Positions 29,057 through 41,815 of a stretch of DNA of 64,000 bases are shown here, piece by piece. The stretch is from Gordius sp. MW1 (lineage: Eukaryota > Nematomorpha > Gordioida > Gordea > Gordiidae): the NCBI GenBank assembly GCA_964036665.1, contig OZ038532.1, forward strand, positions 13,286,537-13,350,536, given 5' to 3'. A model generated the notes under the pieces. It searched no databases, had not been told where the DNA came from, and saw only the letters and a list, made by a program, of their open reading frames with translations. The position numbers were made by a program, and so were the translations under genes. How positions within the stretch are numbered: position 1 is the first letter of the stretch; each line of letters starts with the position of its first letter.

Positions 29057-32000
29057 TTGTCTTTTGTCAAAATGAATAGTTCTGGCAGCTTAAAACCTCT
29101 TTTCGGAAGTAAATCGAGGATAATAAGATTTTCAAATTGGCTTACTTTTATATATTTTTTCATGCTCTTTCACATAGAATTGAAAAAAATAAATATTTTC
29201 ACCTCAAAATTTTTCACATATTTTTCTTTGAACCGTATTCATCCGATGAAAGTTGTCGTTTTTAGACGTGGTTTCTATGATCCCAAGTAAAAATTTATCA
29301 GAATCAGAGAAATGTTACTTTGAAATCATGATCGCATAGTGCATTTTTGAAAAATTAAACACTCACGTTGCGATACAACAAACTAATCGCAACAATAAAA
29401 CGTTGTCTTTTGTCAAAATGAATAGTTCTGGCAGCTTAAAACCTCTTTTCGGAAGTAAATCGAGGATAATAGGATTCTCAAATTGGCTTACTTTTATACA
29501 TTTTTTCATGCTCTTTCACATAGAATCGAAAAAAATAAATATTTTTACCTCAAAATTTTTCACATATTTTTCTTTCAACCGTATGCATCCGATGAAAGTT
29601 GTCGTTTTCAGACGTGGTTTCGATGATAAAAAGTAAAAATTTATCAGAATCAGAAAACTATTACTTTGAAATCATGATCGCATAGAGCCATTTTCAAAAA
29701 TTAAGCATCACGTTGCGATACAACAAACTAATCGCAACAATAAAACGTTGTCTTTTGTCAAAATGATAGTTCTCGCAGCTTAAAACCTCTTTTCGGAAGT
29801 CAATCGAGGATAATAGGATTCTCAAATTGGCTTACTTTTATATATTTTTTCATGCTCTTTCACATAGAATTGAAAAAAATTAATATTTTTACCTCAAAAT
29901 TTTTCACATATTTTTCTTTGAACCGTATTCATCCGATGAAAGTTGTCGTTTTCAGACGTGGTTTCTATGATCCCAAGTAAAAATTTATCAGAATCAGAGA
30001 AATGTTACTTTGAAATCATGATCGCATAGTGCATTTTTGAAAAATTAAACACTCACGTTGCGATACAACAAACTAATCGCAACAATAAAACGTTGTCTTT
30101 TGTCAAAATGAATAGTTCTGGCAGATTAAAACCTATTTTCGGAAGTAAATCGAGGATAATAGGATTCTCAAATTGGCTTACTTTTATATATTTTTTCATG
30201 CTCTTTCACATAGAATCGAAAAAAATAAATATTTTTACCTCAAAATTTTTCACATATTTTTCTTTCAACCGTATGCATCCGATGAAAGTTGTCGTTTTCA
30301 GACGTGGTTTCGATGATAAAAAGTAAAAATTTATCAGAATCAGAAAACTATTACTTTAAAATCATGATCGCATAGTGCATTTTTGAAAAATTAAGCACTC
30401 ACGTTGCGATCAAACTAAGCGCAACAATAATACGTTGTCTTTTGTCAAAATGATAGTTCTCGCAGCTTAAAACCTCTTTTCGGAAGTCAATCGAGGATAA
30501 TAGGATTCTCAAATTGGCTTACTTTTATATATTTTTTCATGCTCTTTCACATAGAATTGAAAAAAATAAATATTTTAACCTCAAAATTTTCCACATATTT
30601 TTCTTACCGTATTCATCCGATGAAAGTTGTCGTTTTCAGACGTGGTTTCTATGATAAAAAGTAAAAATTTATCAGAATCAGAAAACTATTACTTTAAAAT
30701 CATGATCGCATAGTGCATTTTTGAAAAATTAAACACTCACGTTGCGATACAACAAACTAATCGCAACAATAAAACGTTGTCTTTTGTCAAAATGAATAGT
30801 TCTGGCTGCTTAAAACCTCTTTTCGGAAGTAAATCGAGGATAATAGGATTCTCAAATTGGCTTACTTTTATATATTTTTTCATGCTCTTTCACATAGAAT
30901 CGAAAAAATTAAAAAATTTTTACCTCAAAATTTTTCACATATTTTTCTTTCAACCGTATGCATCCGATGAAAGTTGTCGTTTTCAGACGTGGTTTCGATG
31001 ATAAAAAGTAAAAATTTATCAGAATCAGAAAACTATTACTTTAAAATCATGATCGCATCGTGCATTTTTGAAAAATTAAGCACTCACGTTGCGATCAAAC
31101 TATTCGCAAATAAAACGTTGTCTTTTGTCAAAATAATAGTTCTCGCAGCTTAAACCCTCTTTTCGGAAGTCAATCGAGGATAATAGGATTCTCAAATTGG
31201 CTTACTTTTATATATTTTTTCATGCTCTTTCACATAGAATTGAAAAAAATAAATATTTTAACCTCAAAATTTTCCACATATTTTTCTTACCGTATTCATC
31301 CGATGAAAGTTGTCGTTTTCAGACGTGGTTTCTATGATAAAAAGTAAAAATTTATCAGAATCAGAAAACTAATACTTTAAAATCATGATCGCATAGTGCA
31401 TTTTTGAAAAATTAAACACTCACGTTGCGATACAACAAACTAATCGCAACAATAAAACGTTGTCTTTTGTCAAAATGAATAGTTCTGGCTGCTTAAAACC
31501 TCTTTTCGGAAGTAAATCGAGGATAATAGGATTCTCAAATTGGCTTACTTTTATATATTTTTTCATGCTCTTTCACATAGAATCGAAAAAATTAAATATT
31601 TTTACCTCAAAATTTTTCACATATTTTTCTTTCAACCGTATGCATCCGATGAAAGTTGTCGTTTTCAGACGTGGTTTCGATGATAAAAAGTAAAAATTTA
31701 TCAGAATCAGAAAACTATTACTTTAAAATCATGATCGCATAGTGCATTTTTGAAAAATTAAGCACTCACGTTGCGATACAACAAACTAATCGCAACAATA
31801 AAACGTTGTCTTTTGTCAAAATGATAGTTCTCGCAGCTTAAAACCTCTTTTCGGAAGTCAATCGAGGATAATAGGATTCTCAAATTGGCTTACTTTTATA
31901 TATTTTTTCATGCTCTTTCACATAGAATTGAAAAAAATAAATATTTTTACCTCAAATTTTTTTACATATTTTTCTTTGAACCGTATTCATCCGATGAAAG

Positions 32001-32150
32001 TTGTCGTTTTCAGACGTGGTTTCTATGATCCCAAGTAAAAATTTATCAGAATCAGAGAAATGTTACTTTGAAATCATGATCGCATAGTGCATTTTTGAAA
32101 AATAAAACACTCACGTTGCGATGCAACAAACTAATCGCAACAATAAAACG
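29057..32150. repeat. 9-monomer higher-order repeat variant (3,094 bp)
   Basis: Monomer starts: 29057, 29403, 29748, 30093, 30435, 30777, 31118, 31460, 31806. It begins with the 'tattttcacc' monomer and the 'tatacattt' monomer that also open the next units. Its middle (30093-31805) instead resembles the preceding 8-monomer HOR: 'gcatcgtgc' near 31057, an 'aataatag' monomer at 31118, 'aactaatac' near 31366. It is intermediate between the two HOR families. It also holds the first occurrence of the 'gagccattttcaaaaatt' tail, near 29695. Confidence 0.85.
29691..29712. repeat. First 'gagcc' variant tail, a right-side marker
   Basis: This is a replacement of the common 'tagtgcatttttgaaaaatt' by 'tagagccattttcaaaaatt', followed by 'aagcatcacg'. 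I found no copy before 29.69 kb. It then marks monomers at 29403, 32497, 35602, 38019, 42159, 45605, 50088, 52144, 52488, 52833, 53865, 55240, 60413, 61103, 62820 and 63509. It is a useful positional marker within the array. Confidence 0.8.
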
Positions 32151-35100
32151 TTGTCTTTTGTCAAAATGAATAGTTCTGGCAGCTTAAAACCTCTTTTCGG
32201 AAGTAAATCGAGGATAATAGGATTCTCAAATTGGCTTACTTTTATATATTTTTTCATGCTCTTTAACATAGAATTGAAAAAAATAAATATTTTCACCTCA
32301 AAATTTTTCACATATTTTTCTTTGAACCGTATTCATCCGATGAAAGTTGTCGTTTTCAGACGTGGTTTCTATGATCCCAAGTAAAAATTTATCAGAATCA
32401 GAGAAATGTTACTTTGAAATCATGATCGCATAGTGCATTTTTGAAAAATTAAACACTCACGTTGCGATACAACAAACTAATCGCAACAATAAAACGTTGT
32501 CTTTTGTCAAAATGAATAGTTCTGGCAGCTTAAAACCTCTTTTCGGAAGTAAATCGAGGATAATAGGATTCTCAAATTGGCTTACTTTTATACATTTTTT
32601 CATGCTCTTTCACATAGAATCGAAAAAAATAAATATTTTTACCTCAAAATTTTTCACATATTTTTCTTTCAACCGTATGCATCCGATGAAAGTTGTCGTT
32701 TTCAGACGTGGTTTCGATGATAAAAAGTAAAAATTTATCAGAATCAGAAAACTATTACTTTGAAATCATGATCGCATAGAGCCATTTTCAAAAATTAAGC
32801 ATCACGTTGCGATACAACAAACTAATCGCAACAATAAAACGTTGTCTTTTGTCAAAATGATAGTTCTCGCAGCTTAAAACCTCTTTTCGGAAGTCAATCG
32901 AGGATAATAGGATTCTCAAATTGGCTTACTTTTATATATTTTTTCATGCTCTTTCACATAGAATTGAAAAAAATAAATATTCTTACCTCAAAATTTTTCA
33001 CATATTTTTCTTTGAAACGTATTCATCCGATGAAAGTTGTCGTTTTCAAACGTGGTTTCTATGATCCCAAGTAAAAATTTATCAGAATCAGAGAAATGTT
33101 ACTTTGAAATCATGATCGCATAGTGCATTTTTGAAAAATTAAACACTCACGTTGCGATACAACAAACTAATCGCAACAATAAAACGTTGTCTTTTGTCAA
33201 AATGAATAGTTCTGGCAGATTAAAACCTCTTTTCGGAAGTCAATCGAGGATAATAGGATTCTCAAATTGGCTTACTTTTATATATTTTTTCATGCTCTTT
33301 CACATAGAATTGAAAAAAATAAATATTTTAACCTCAAAATTTTCCACATATTTTTCTTACCGTATTCATCCGATGAAAGTTGTCGTTTTCAGACGTGGTT
33401 TCTATAATAAAAAGTAAAAATTTATCAGAATCAGAAAACTATTACTTTAAAATCATGATCGCATAGTGCATTTTTGAAAATTTAAACAGTCACGTTGCGA
33501 TACAACAAACTAATCGCAACAATAAAACGTTGTCTTTTGTCAAAATGAATAGTTCTGGCTGCTTAAAACCTCTTTTCGGAAGTAAATCGAGGATAATAGG
33601 ATTCTCAAATTGGCTTACTTTTATATATTTTTTCATGCTCTTTCACATAGAATCGAAAAAATTAAATATTTTTACCTCAAAATTTTTCACATATTTTTCT
33701 TTCAACCGTATGCATCCGATGAAAGTTGTCGTTTTCAGACGTGGTTTCTATGATCCCAAGTAAAAATTTATCAGAATCAGAGAAATGTTACTTTGAAATC
33801 ATGATCGCATAGTGCATTTTTGAAAAATTAAACACTCGCGTTGCGATACAACAAACTAATCGCAACAATAAAACGTTGTCTTTGGTCAAAATGAATAGTT
33901 CTGGCAGCTTAAAACCTCTTATCGGAAGTAAATCGAGGATAATAGGATTCTCAAATTGGCTTACTTTTATATATTTTTTCATGCTCTTTCACATAGAATT
34001 GAAAAAAATAAATATTTTTACCTCAAAATTTTTCACATATTTTTCTTTGAACCGTATTCATCCGATGAAAGTTGTCGTTTTCAGACGTGGTTTCTATGAT
34101 CACAAGTAAAAATTTATCAGAATCAGAGAAATGTTACTTTGAAATCATGATCGCATAGTGCATTTTTGAAAAATTAAACACTCACGTTGCGATACAACAA
34201 ACTAATCGCAACAATAAAACGTTGTCTTTTGTCAAAATGAATAGTTCTGGCAGATTAAACCCAATTTCCGGAATTAAATCGAGGATAATAGGATTCTCAA
34301 ATTGGCTTACTTTTATATATTTTTTCATGCTCTTTCACATAGAATTGAAAAAAATAAATATTTTAACCTCAAAATTTTCCACATATTTTTCTTACCGTAT
34401 TCATCCGATGAAAGTTGTCGTTTTCAGACGTGGTTTCTATGATAAAAAGTAAAAATTTATCAGAATCAGAAAACTATTACTTTAAAATCATGATCGCATA
34501 GTGCATTTTTGAAAAATTAAACACTCACGTTGCGATACAACAAACTAATCGCAACAATAAAACGTTGTCTTTTGTCAAAATGAATAGTTCTGGCTGCTTA
34601 AAACCTCTTTTCGGAAGTAAATCGAGGATAATAGGATTCTCAAATTGGCTTACTTTTATATATTTTTTTATGCTCTTTCACATAGAATCGAAAAAATTAA
34701 ATATTTTTACCTCAAAATTTTTCACATATTTTTCTTTCAACCGTATGCATCCGATGAAAGTTGTCGTTTTCAGACGTGGTTTCGATGATAAAAAGTAAAA
34801 ATTTATCAGAATCAGAAAACTATTACTTTAAAATCATGATCGCATAGTGCATTTTTGAAAAATTAAGCACTCACGTTGCGATACAACAAACTAATCGCAA
34901 CAATAAAACGTTGTCTTTTGTCAAAATGATAGTTCTCGCAGCTTAAAACCTCTTTTCGGAAATTAATCGAGGATAATAGGATTCTCAAATTGGCTTACTT
35001 TTATATATTTTTTCATGCTCTTTCACATAGAATTGAAAAAAATAAATATTTTTACCTCAAATTTTTTTACATATTTTTCTTTGAACCGTATTCATCCGAT

Positions 35101-35255
35101 GAAAGTTGTCGTTTTCAGACGTGGTTTCTATGATCCCAAGTAAAAATTTATCAGAATCAGAGAAATGTTACTTTGAAATCATGATCGCATAGTGCATTTT
35201 TGAAAAATAAAACACTCACGTTGCGATACAACAAACTAATCGCAACAATAAAACG
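32151..35255. repeat. 9-monomer higher-order repeat, reference unit (3,105 bp)
   Basis: Monomer starts: 32151, 32497, 32842, 33187, 33530, 33876, 34222, 34565, 34911. I label them a to i. Markers: a 'tattttcacc'; b 'tatacattt' with the 'gagccatttt' tail; c 'atattcttacc' and 'tttcaaacg'; d 'tataataaaaag'; e 'ctggctgc' with 'cactcgcg'; f 'ctttggtc' and 'gatcacaag'; g 'aacccaatttccgg'; h 'ctggctgc' with 'cgatgataaa'; i 'ggaaattaatcg' and 'gaaaaataaaac'. This order recurs at 37673-40777 and, shortened or extended, in the neighbouring blocks. Confidence 0.9.
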
Positions 35256-37672
35256 TTGTCTTTTGTCAAAATGAATAGTTCTGGCAGCTTAAAACCTCTT
35301 TTCGGAAGTAAATCGAGGATAATAGGATTCTCAAATTGGCTTACTTTTATATATTTTTTCATGCTCTTTCACATAGAATTGAAAAAAATAAATATTTTCA
35401 CCTCAAAATTTTTCACATATTTTTCTTTGAACCGTATTCATCCGATGAAAGTTGTCGTTTTCAGACGTGGTTTCTATGATCCCAAGTAAAAATTTATCAG
35501 AATCAGAGAAATGTTACTTTGAAATCATGATCGCATAGTGCATTTTTGAAAAATTAAACACTCACGTTGCGATACAACAAACTAATCGCAACAATAAAAC
35601 GTTGTCTTTTGTCAAAATGAATAGTTCTGGCAGCTTAAAACCTCTTTTCGGAAGTAAATCGAGGATAATAGGATTCTCAAATTGGCTTACTTTTATACAT
35701 TTTTTTATGCTCTTTCACATAGAATCGAAAAAAATAAATATTTTTACCTCAAAATTTTTCACATATTTTTCTTTCAACCGTATGCATCCGATGAAAGTTG
35801 TCGTTTTCAGACGTGGTTTCGATGATAAAAAGTAAAAATTTATCAGAATCAGAAAACTATTACTTTTAAATCATGATCGCATAGAGCCATTTTCAAAAAT
35901 TAAGCATCACGTTGCGATACAACAAACTAATCGCAACAATAAAACGTTGTCTTTTGTCAAAATGATAGTTCTCGCAGCTTAAAACCTCTTTTCGGAAGTC
36001 AATCGAGGATAATAGGATTCTCAAATTGGCTTACTTTTATATATTTTTTCATGCTCTTTCACATAGAATTGAAAAAAATAAATATTCTTACCTCAAAATT
36101 TTTCACATATTTTTCTTTGAAACGTATTCATCCGATGAAAGTTGTCGTTTTCAAACGTGGTTTCTATGATCCCAAGTAAAAATTTATCAGAATCAAAGAA
36201 ATGTTACTTTGAAATCATGATCGCATAGTGCATTTTTGAAAAATTAAACACTCACGTTGCGATACAACAAACTAATCGCAACAATAAAACGTTGTCTTTT
36301 GTCAAAATGAATAGTTCTGGCAGATTAAAACCTCTTTTCGGAAGTCAATCGAGGATAATAGGATTCTCAAATTGGCTTACTTTTATATATTTTTTCATGC
36401 TCTTTCACATAGAATTGAAAAAGATAAATATTTTAACCTCAAAATTTTCCACATATTTTTCTTACCGTATTCATCCGATGAAAGTTGTCGTTTTCAGACG
36501 TGGTTTCTATAATAAAAAGTAAAAATTTATCAGAATCAGAAAACTATTACTTTAAAATCATGATCGCATAGTGCATTTTTGAAAAATTAAACACTCACGT
36601 TGCGATACAACAAACTAATCGCAACAATAAAACGTTGTCTTTTGTCAAAATGAATAGTTCTGGCTGCTTAAAACCTCTTTTCGGAAGTAAATCGAGGATA
36701 ATAGGATTCTCAAATTGGCTTACTTTTATATATTTTTTCATGCTCTTTCACATAGAATCGAAAAAATTAAATATTTTTACCTCAAAATTTTTCACATATT
36801 TTTCTTTCAACCGTATGCATCCGATGAAAGTTGTCGTTTTCAGACGTGGTTTCTATGATCCCAAGTAAAAATTTATCAGAATCAGAGAAATGTTACTTTG
36901 AAATCATGATCGCATAGTGCATTTTTGAAAAATTAAACACTCGCGTTGCGATACAACAAACTAATCGCAACAATAAAACGTTGTCTTTGGTCAAAATGAA
37001 TAGTTCTGGCAGCTTAAAACCTCTTTTCGGAAGTAAATCGAGGATAATAGGATTCTCAAATTGGCTTACTTTTATATATTTTTTCATGCTCTTTCACATA
37101 GAATTGAAAAAAATAAATATTTTTACCTCAAAATTTTTCACATATTTTTCTTTGAACCGTATTCATCCGATGAAAGTTGTCGTTTTCAGACGTGGTTTCT
37201 ATGATCACAAGTAAAAATTTATCAGAATCAGAGAAATGTTACTTTGAAATCATGATCGCATAGTGCATTTTTGAAAAATTAAACACTCACGTTGCGATAC
37301 AACAAACTAATCGCAACAATAAAACGTTGTCTTTTGTCAAAATGAATAGTTCTGGCAGATTAAACCCAATTTCCGGAATTAAATCGAGGATAATAGGATT
37401 CTCAAATTGGCTTACTTTTATATATTTTTTCATGCTCTTTCACATAGAATTGAAAAAAATAAATATTTTTACCTCAAATTTTTTTACATATTTTTCTTTG
37501 AACCGTATTCATCCGATGAAAGTTGTCGTTTTCAGACGTGGTTTCTATGATCCCAAGTAAAAATTTATCAGAATCAGAGAAATGTTACTTTGAAATCATG
37601 ATCGCATAGTGCATTTTTGAAAAATAAAACACTCACGTTGCGATGCAACAAACTAATCGCAACAATAAAACG
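35256..37672. repeat. 7-monomer deletion derivative of the a-i unit
   Basis: Monomer starts: 35256 (a), 35602 (b), 35947 (c), 36292 (d), 36635 (e), 36981 (f), 37327 (g/i fusion). The last monomer has the g head ('aacccaatttccgg') joined to an i tail ('gaaaaataaaac', followed by 'gatgcaac'). Two monomers' worth of sequence is therefore missing relative to a-i. Private variants 'actttta' (near 35862), 'caaagaaatg' (near 36194) and 'aaagataaat' (near 36420) are shared with 42159-43883. Confidence 0.88.
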
Positions 37673-40600
37673 TTGTCTTTTGTCAAAATGAATAGTTCTG
37701 GCAGCTTAAAACCTCTTTTCGGAAGTAAATCGAGGATAATAGGATTCTCAAATTGGCTTACTTTTATATATTTTTTCATGCTCTTTAACATAGAATTGAA
37801 AAAAATAAATATTTTCACCTCAAAATTTTTCACATATTTTTCTTTGAACCGTATTCATCCGATGAAAGTTGTCGTTTTCAGACGTGGTTTCTATGATCCC
37901 AAGTAAAAATTTATCAGAATCAGAGAAATGTTACTTTGAAATCATGATCGCATAGTGCATTTTTGAAAAATTAAACACTCACGTTGCGATACAACAAACT
38001 AATCGCAACAATAAAACGTTGTCTTTTGTCAAAATGAATAGTTCTGGCAGCTTAAAACCTCTTTTCGGAAGTAAATCGAGGATAATAGGATTCTCAAATT
38101 GGCTTACTTTTATACATTTTTTCATGCTCTTTCACATAGAATAGAAAAAAATAAATATTTTTACCTCAAAATTTTTCACATATTTTTCTTTCAACCGTAT
38201 GCATCCGATGAAAGTTGTCGTTTTCAGACGTGGTTTCGATGATAAAAAGTAAAAATTTATCAGAATCAGAAAACTATTACTTTGAAATCATGATCGCATA
38301 GAGCCATTTTCAAAAATTAAGCATCACGTTGCGATACAACAAACTAATCGCAACAATAAAACGTTGTCTTTTGTCAAAATGATAGTTCTCGCAGCTTAAA
38401 ACCTCTTTTCGGAAGTCAATCGAGGATAATAGGATTCTCAAATTGGCTTACTTTTATATATTTTTTCATGCTCTTTCACATAGAATTGAAAAAAATAAAT
38501 ATTCTTACCTCAAAATTTTTCACATATTTTTCTTTGAAACGTATTCATCCGATGAAAGTTGTCGTTTTCAAACGTGGTTTCTATGATCCCAAGTAAAAAT
38601 TTATCAGAATCAGAGAAATGTTACTTTGAAATCATGATCGCATAGTGCATTTTTGAAAAATTAAACACTCACGTTGCGATACAACAAACTAATCGCAACA
38701 ATAAAACGTTGTCTTTTGTCAAAATGAATAGTTCTGGCAGATTAAAACCTCTTTTCGGAAGTCAATCGAGGATAATAGGATTCTCAAATTGGCTTACTTT
38801 TATATATTTTTTCATGCTCTTTCACATAGAATTGAAAAAAATAAATATTTTAACCTCAAAATTTTCCACATATTTTTCTTACCGTATTCATCCGATGAAA
38901 GTTGTCGTTTTCAGACGTGGTTTCTATAATAAAAAGTAAAAATTTATCAGAATCAGAAAACTATTACTTTAAAATCATGATCGCATAGTGCATTTTTGAA
39001 AATTTAAACACTCACGTTGCGATACAACAAACTAATCGCAACAATAAAACGTTGTCTTTTGTCAAAATGAATAGTTCTGGCTGCTTAAAACCTCTTTTCG
39101 GAAGTAAATCGAGGATAATAGGATTCTCAAATTGGCTTACTTTTATATATTTTTTCATGCTCTTTCACATAGAATCGAAAAAATTAAATATTTTTACCTC
39201 AAAATTTTTCACATATTTTTCTTTCAACCGTATGCATCCGATGAAAGTTGTCGTTTTCAGACGTGGTTTCTATGATCCCAAGTAAAAATTTATCAGAATC
39301 AGAGAAATGTTACTTTGAAATCATGATCGCATAGTGCATTTTTGAAAAATTAAACACTCGCGTTGCGATACAACAAACTAATCGCAACAATAAAACGTTG
39401 TCTTTGGTCAAAATGAATAGTTCTGGCAGCTTAAAACCTCTTATCGGAAGTAAATCGAGGATAATAGGATTCTCAAATTGGCTTACTTTTATATATTTTT
39501 TCATGCTCTTTCACATAGAATCGAAAAAATTAAATATTTTTACCTCAAAATTTTTCACATATTTTTCTTTCAACCGTATGCATCCGATGAAAGTTGTCGT
39601 TTTCAGACGTGGTTTCTATGATCCCAAGTAAAAATTTATCAGAATCAGAGAAATGTTACTTTGAAATCATGATCGCATAGTGCATTTTTGAAAAATTAAA
39701 CACTCACGTTGCGATACAACAAACTAATCGCAACAATAAAACGTTGTCTTTTGTCAAAATGAATAGTTCTGGCAGATTAAACCCAATTTCCGGAATTAAA
39801 TCGAGGATAATAGGATTCTCAAATTGGCTTACTTTTATATATTTTTTCATGCTCTTTCACATAGAATTGAAAAAAATAAATATTTTAACCTCAAAATTTT
39901 CCACATATTTTTCTTACCGTATTCATCCGATGAAAGTTGTCGTTTTCAGACGTGGTTTCTATGATAAAAAGTAAAAATTTATCAGAATCAGAAAACTATT
40001 ACTTTAAAATCATGATCGCATAGTGCATTTTTGAAAAATTAAACACTCACGTTGCGATACAACAAACTAATCGCAACAATAAAACGTTGTCTTTTGTCAA
40101 AATGAATAGTTCTGGCTGCTTAAAACCTCTTTTCGGAAGTAAATCGAGGATAATAGGATTCTCAAATTGGCTTACTTTTATATATTTTTTTATGCTCTTT
40201 CACATAGAATCGAAAAAATTAAATATTTTTACCTCAAAATTTTTCACATATTTTTCTTTCAACCGTATGCATCCGATGAAAGTTGTCGTTTTCAGACGTG
40301 GTTTCGATGATAAAAAGTAAAAATTTATCAGAATCAGAAAACTATTACTTTAAAATCATGATCGCATAGTGCATTTTTGAAAAATTAAGCACTCACGTTG
40401 CGATACAACAAACTAATCGCAACAATAAAACGTTGTCTTTTGTCAAAATGATAGTTCTCGCAGCTTAAAACCTCTTTTCGGAAATTAATCGAGGATAATA
40501 GGATTCTCAAATTGGCTTACTTTTATATATTTTTTCATGCTCTTTCACATAGAATTGAAAAAAATAAATATTTTTACCTCAAATTTTTTTACATATTTTT

Positions 40601-40777
40601 CTTTGAACCGTATTCATCCGATGAAAGTTGTCGTTTTCAGACGTGGTTTCTATGATCCCAAGTAAAAATTTATCAGAATCAGAGAAATGTTACTTTGAAA
40701 TCATGATCGCATAGTGCATTTTTGAAAAATAAAACACTCACGTTGCGATACAACAAACTAATCGCAACAATAAAACG
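37673..40777. repeat. 9-monomer higher-order repeat, second full a-i copy (3,105 bp)
   Basis: Monomer starts: 37673, 38019, 38364, 38709, 39052, 39398, 39744, 40087, 40433. The order matches 32151-35255 at an offset of 5,522 bp, sharing 'ctttaacatag' in monomer a, 'cttatcgg' in f and 'ggaaattaatcg' in i. The b monomer has 'gaatagaaa' where other copies have 'gaatcgaaa'. The f monomer (39398) has a middle and end taken from an e-type monomer ('gaatcgaaaaaattaaat', 'gatcccaag'), an internal conversion. Confidence 0.9.
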
Positions 40778-41815
40778 TTGTCTTTTGTCAAAATGAATAG
40801 TTCTGGCAGCTTAAAACCTCTTTTCGGAAGTAAATCGAGGATAATAGGATTCTCAAATTGGCTTACTTTTATATATTTTTTCATGCTCTTTCACATAGAA
40901 TTGAAAAAAATAAATATTTTCACCTCAAAATTTTTCACATATTTTTCTTTGAACCGTATTCATCCGATGAAAGTTGTCGTTTTCAGACGTGGTTTCTATG
41001 ATCCCAAGTAAAAATTTATCAGAATCAGAGAAATGTTACTTTGAAATCATGATCGCATAGTGCATTTTTGAAAAATTAAACACTCGCGTTGCGATACAAC
41101 AAACTAATCGCAACAATAAAACGTTGTCTTTGGTCAAAATGAATAGTTCTGGCAGCTTAAAACCTCTTTTCGGAAGTAAATCGAGGATAATAGGATTCTC
41201 AAATTGGCTTACTTTTATATATTTTTTCATGCTCTTTCACATAGAATTGAAAAAAATAAATATTTTTACCTCAAAATTTTTCACATATTTTTCTTTGAAC
41301 CGTATTCATCCGATGAAAGTTGTCGTTTTCAGACGTGGTTTCTATGATCACAAGTAAAAATTTATCAGAATCAGAGAAATGTTACTTTGAAATCATGATC
41401 GCATAGTGCATTTTTGAAAAATTAAACACTCACGTTGCGATACAACAAACTAATCGCAACAATAAAACGTTGTCTTTTGTCAAAATGAATAGTTCTGGCA
41501 GATTAAACCCAATTTCCGGAATTAAATCGAGGATAATAGGATTCTCAAATTGGCTTACTTTTATATATTTTTTCATGCTCTTTCACATAGAATTGAAAAA
41601 AATAAATATTTTTACCTCAAATTTTTTTACATATTTTTCTTTGAACCGTATTCATCCGATGAAAGTTGTCGTTTTCAGACGTGGTTTCTATGATCCCAAG
41701 TAAAAATTTATCAGAATCAGAGAAATGTTACTTTGAAATCATGATCGCATAGTGCATTTTTGAAAAATAAAACACTCACGTTGCGATGCAACAAACTAAT
41801 CGCAACAATAAAACG
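40778..41815. repeat. 3-monomer deletion derivative (a/e, f, g/i)
   Basis: Monomer starts: 40778, 41124, 41470. The first is type a but ends with 'cactcgcg', which elsewhere is the ending of type e, so b to d and most of e are missing. The second is f. The third is the same g/i fusion monomer as at 37327. This is the shortest HOR derivative in the window. Confidence 0.85.

Noticed and set aside
36893..37087. Antisense 60-66 codon frame (MKKYIKV...) repeated along the array
   Set aside because: It overlaps the forward frame on the opposite strand of the same monomer segment and breaks in other monomer types. No independent support.
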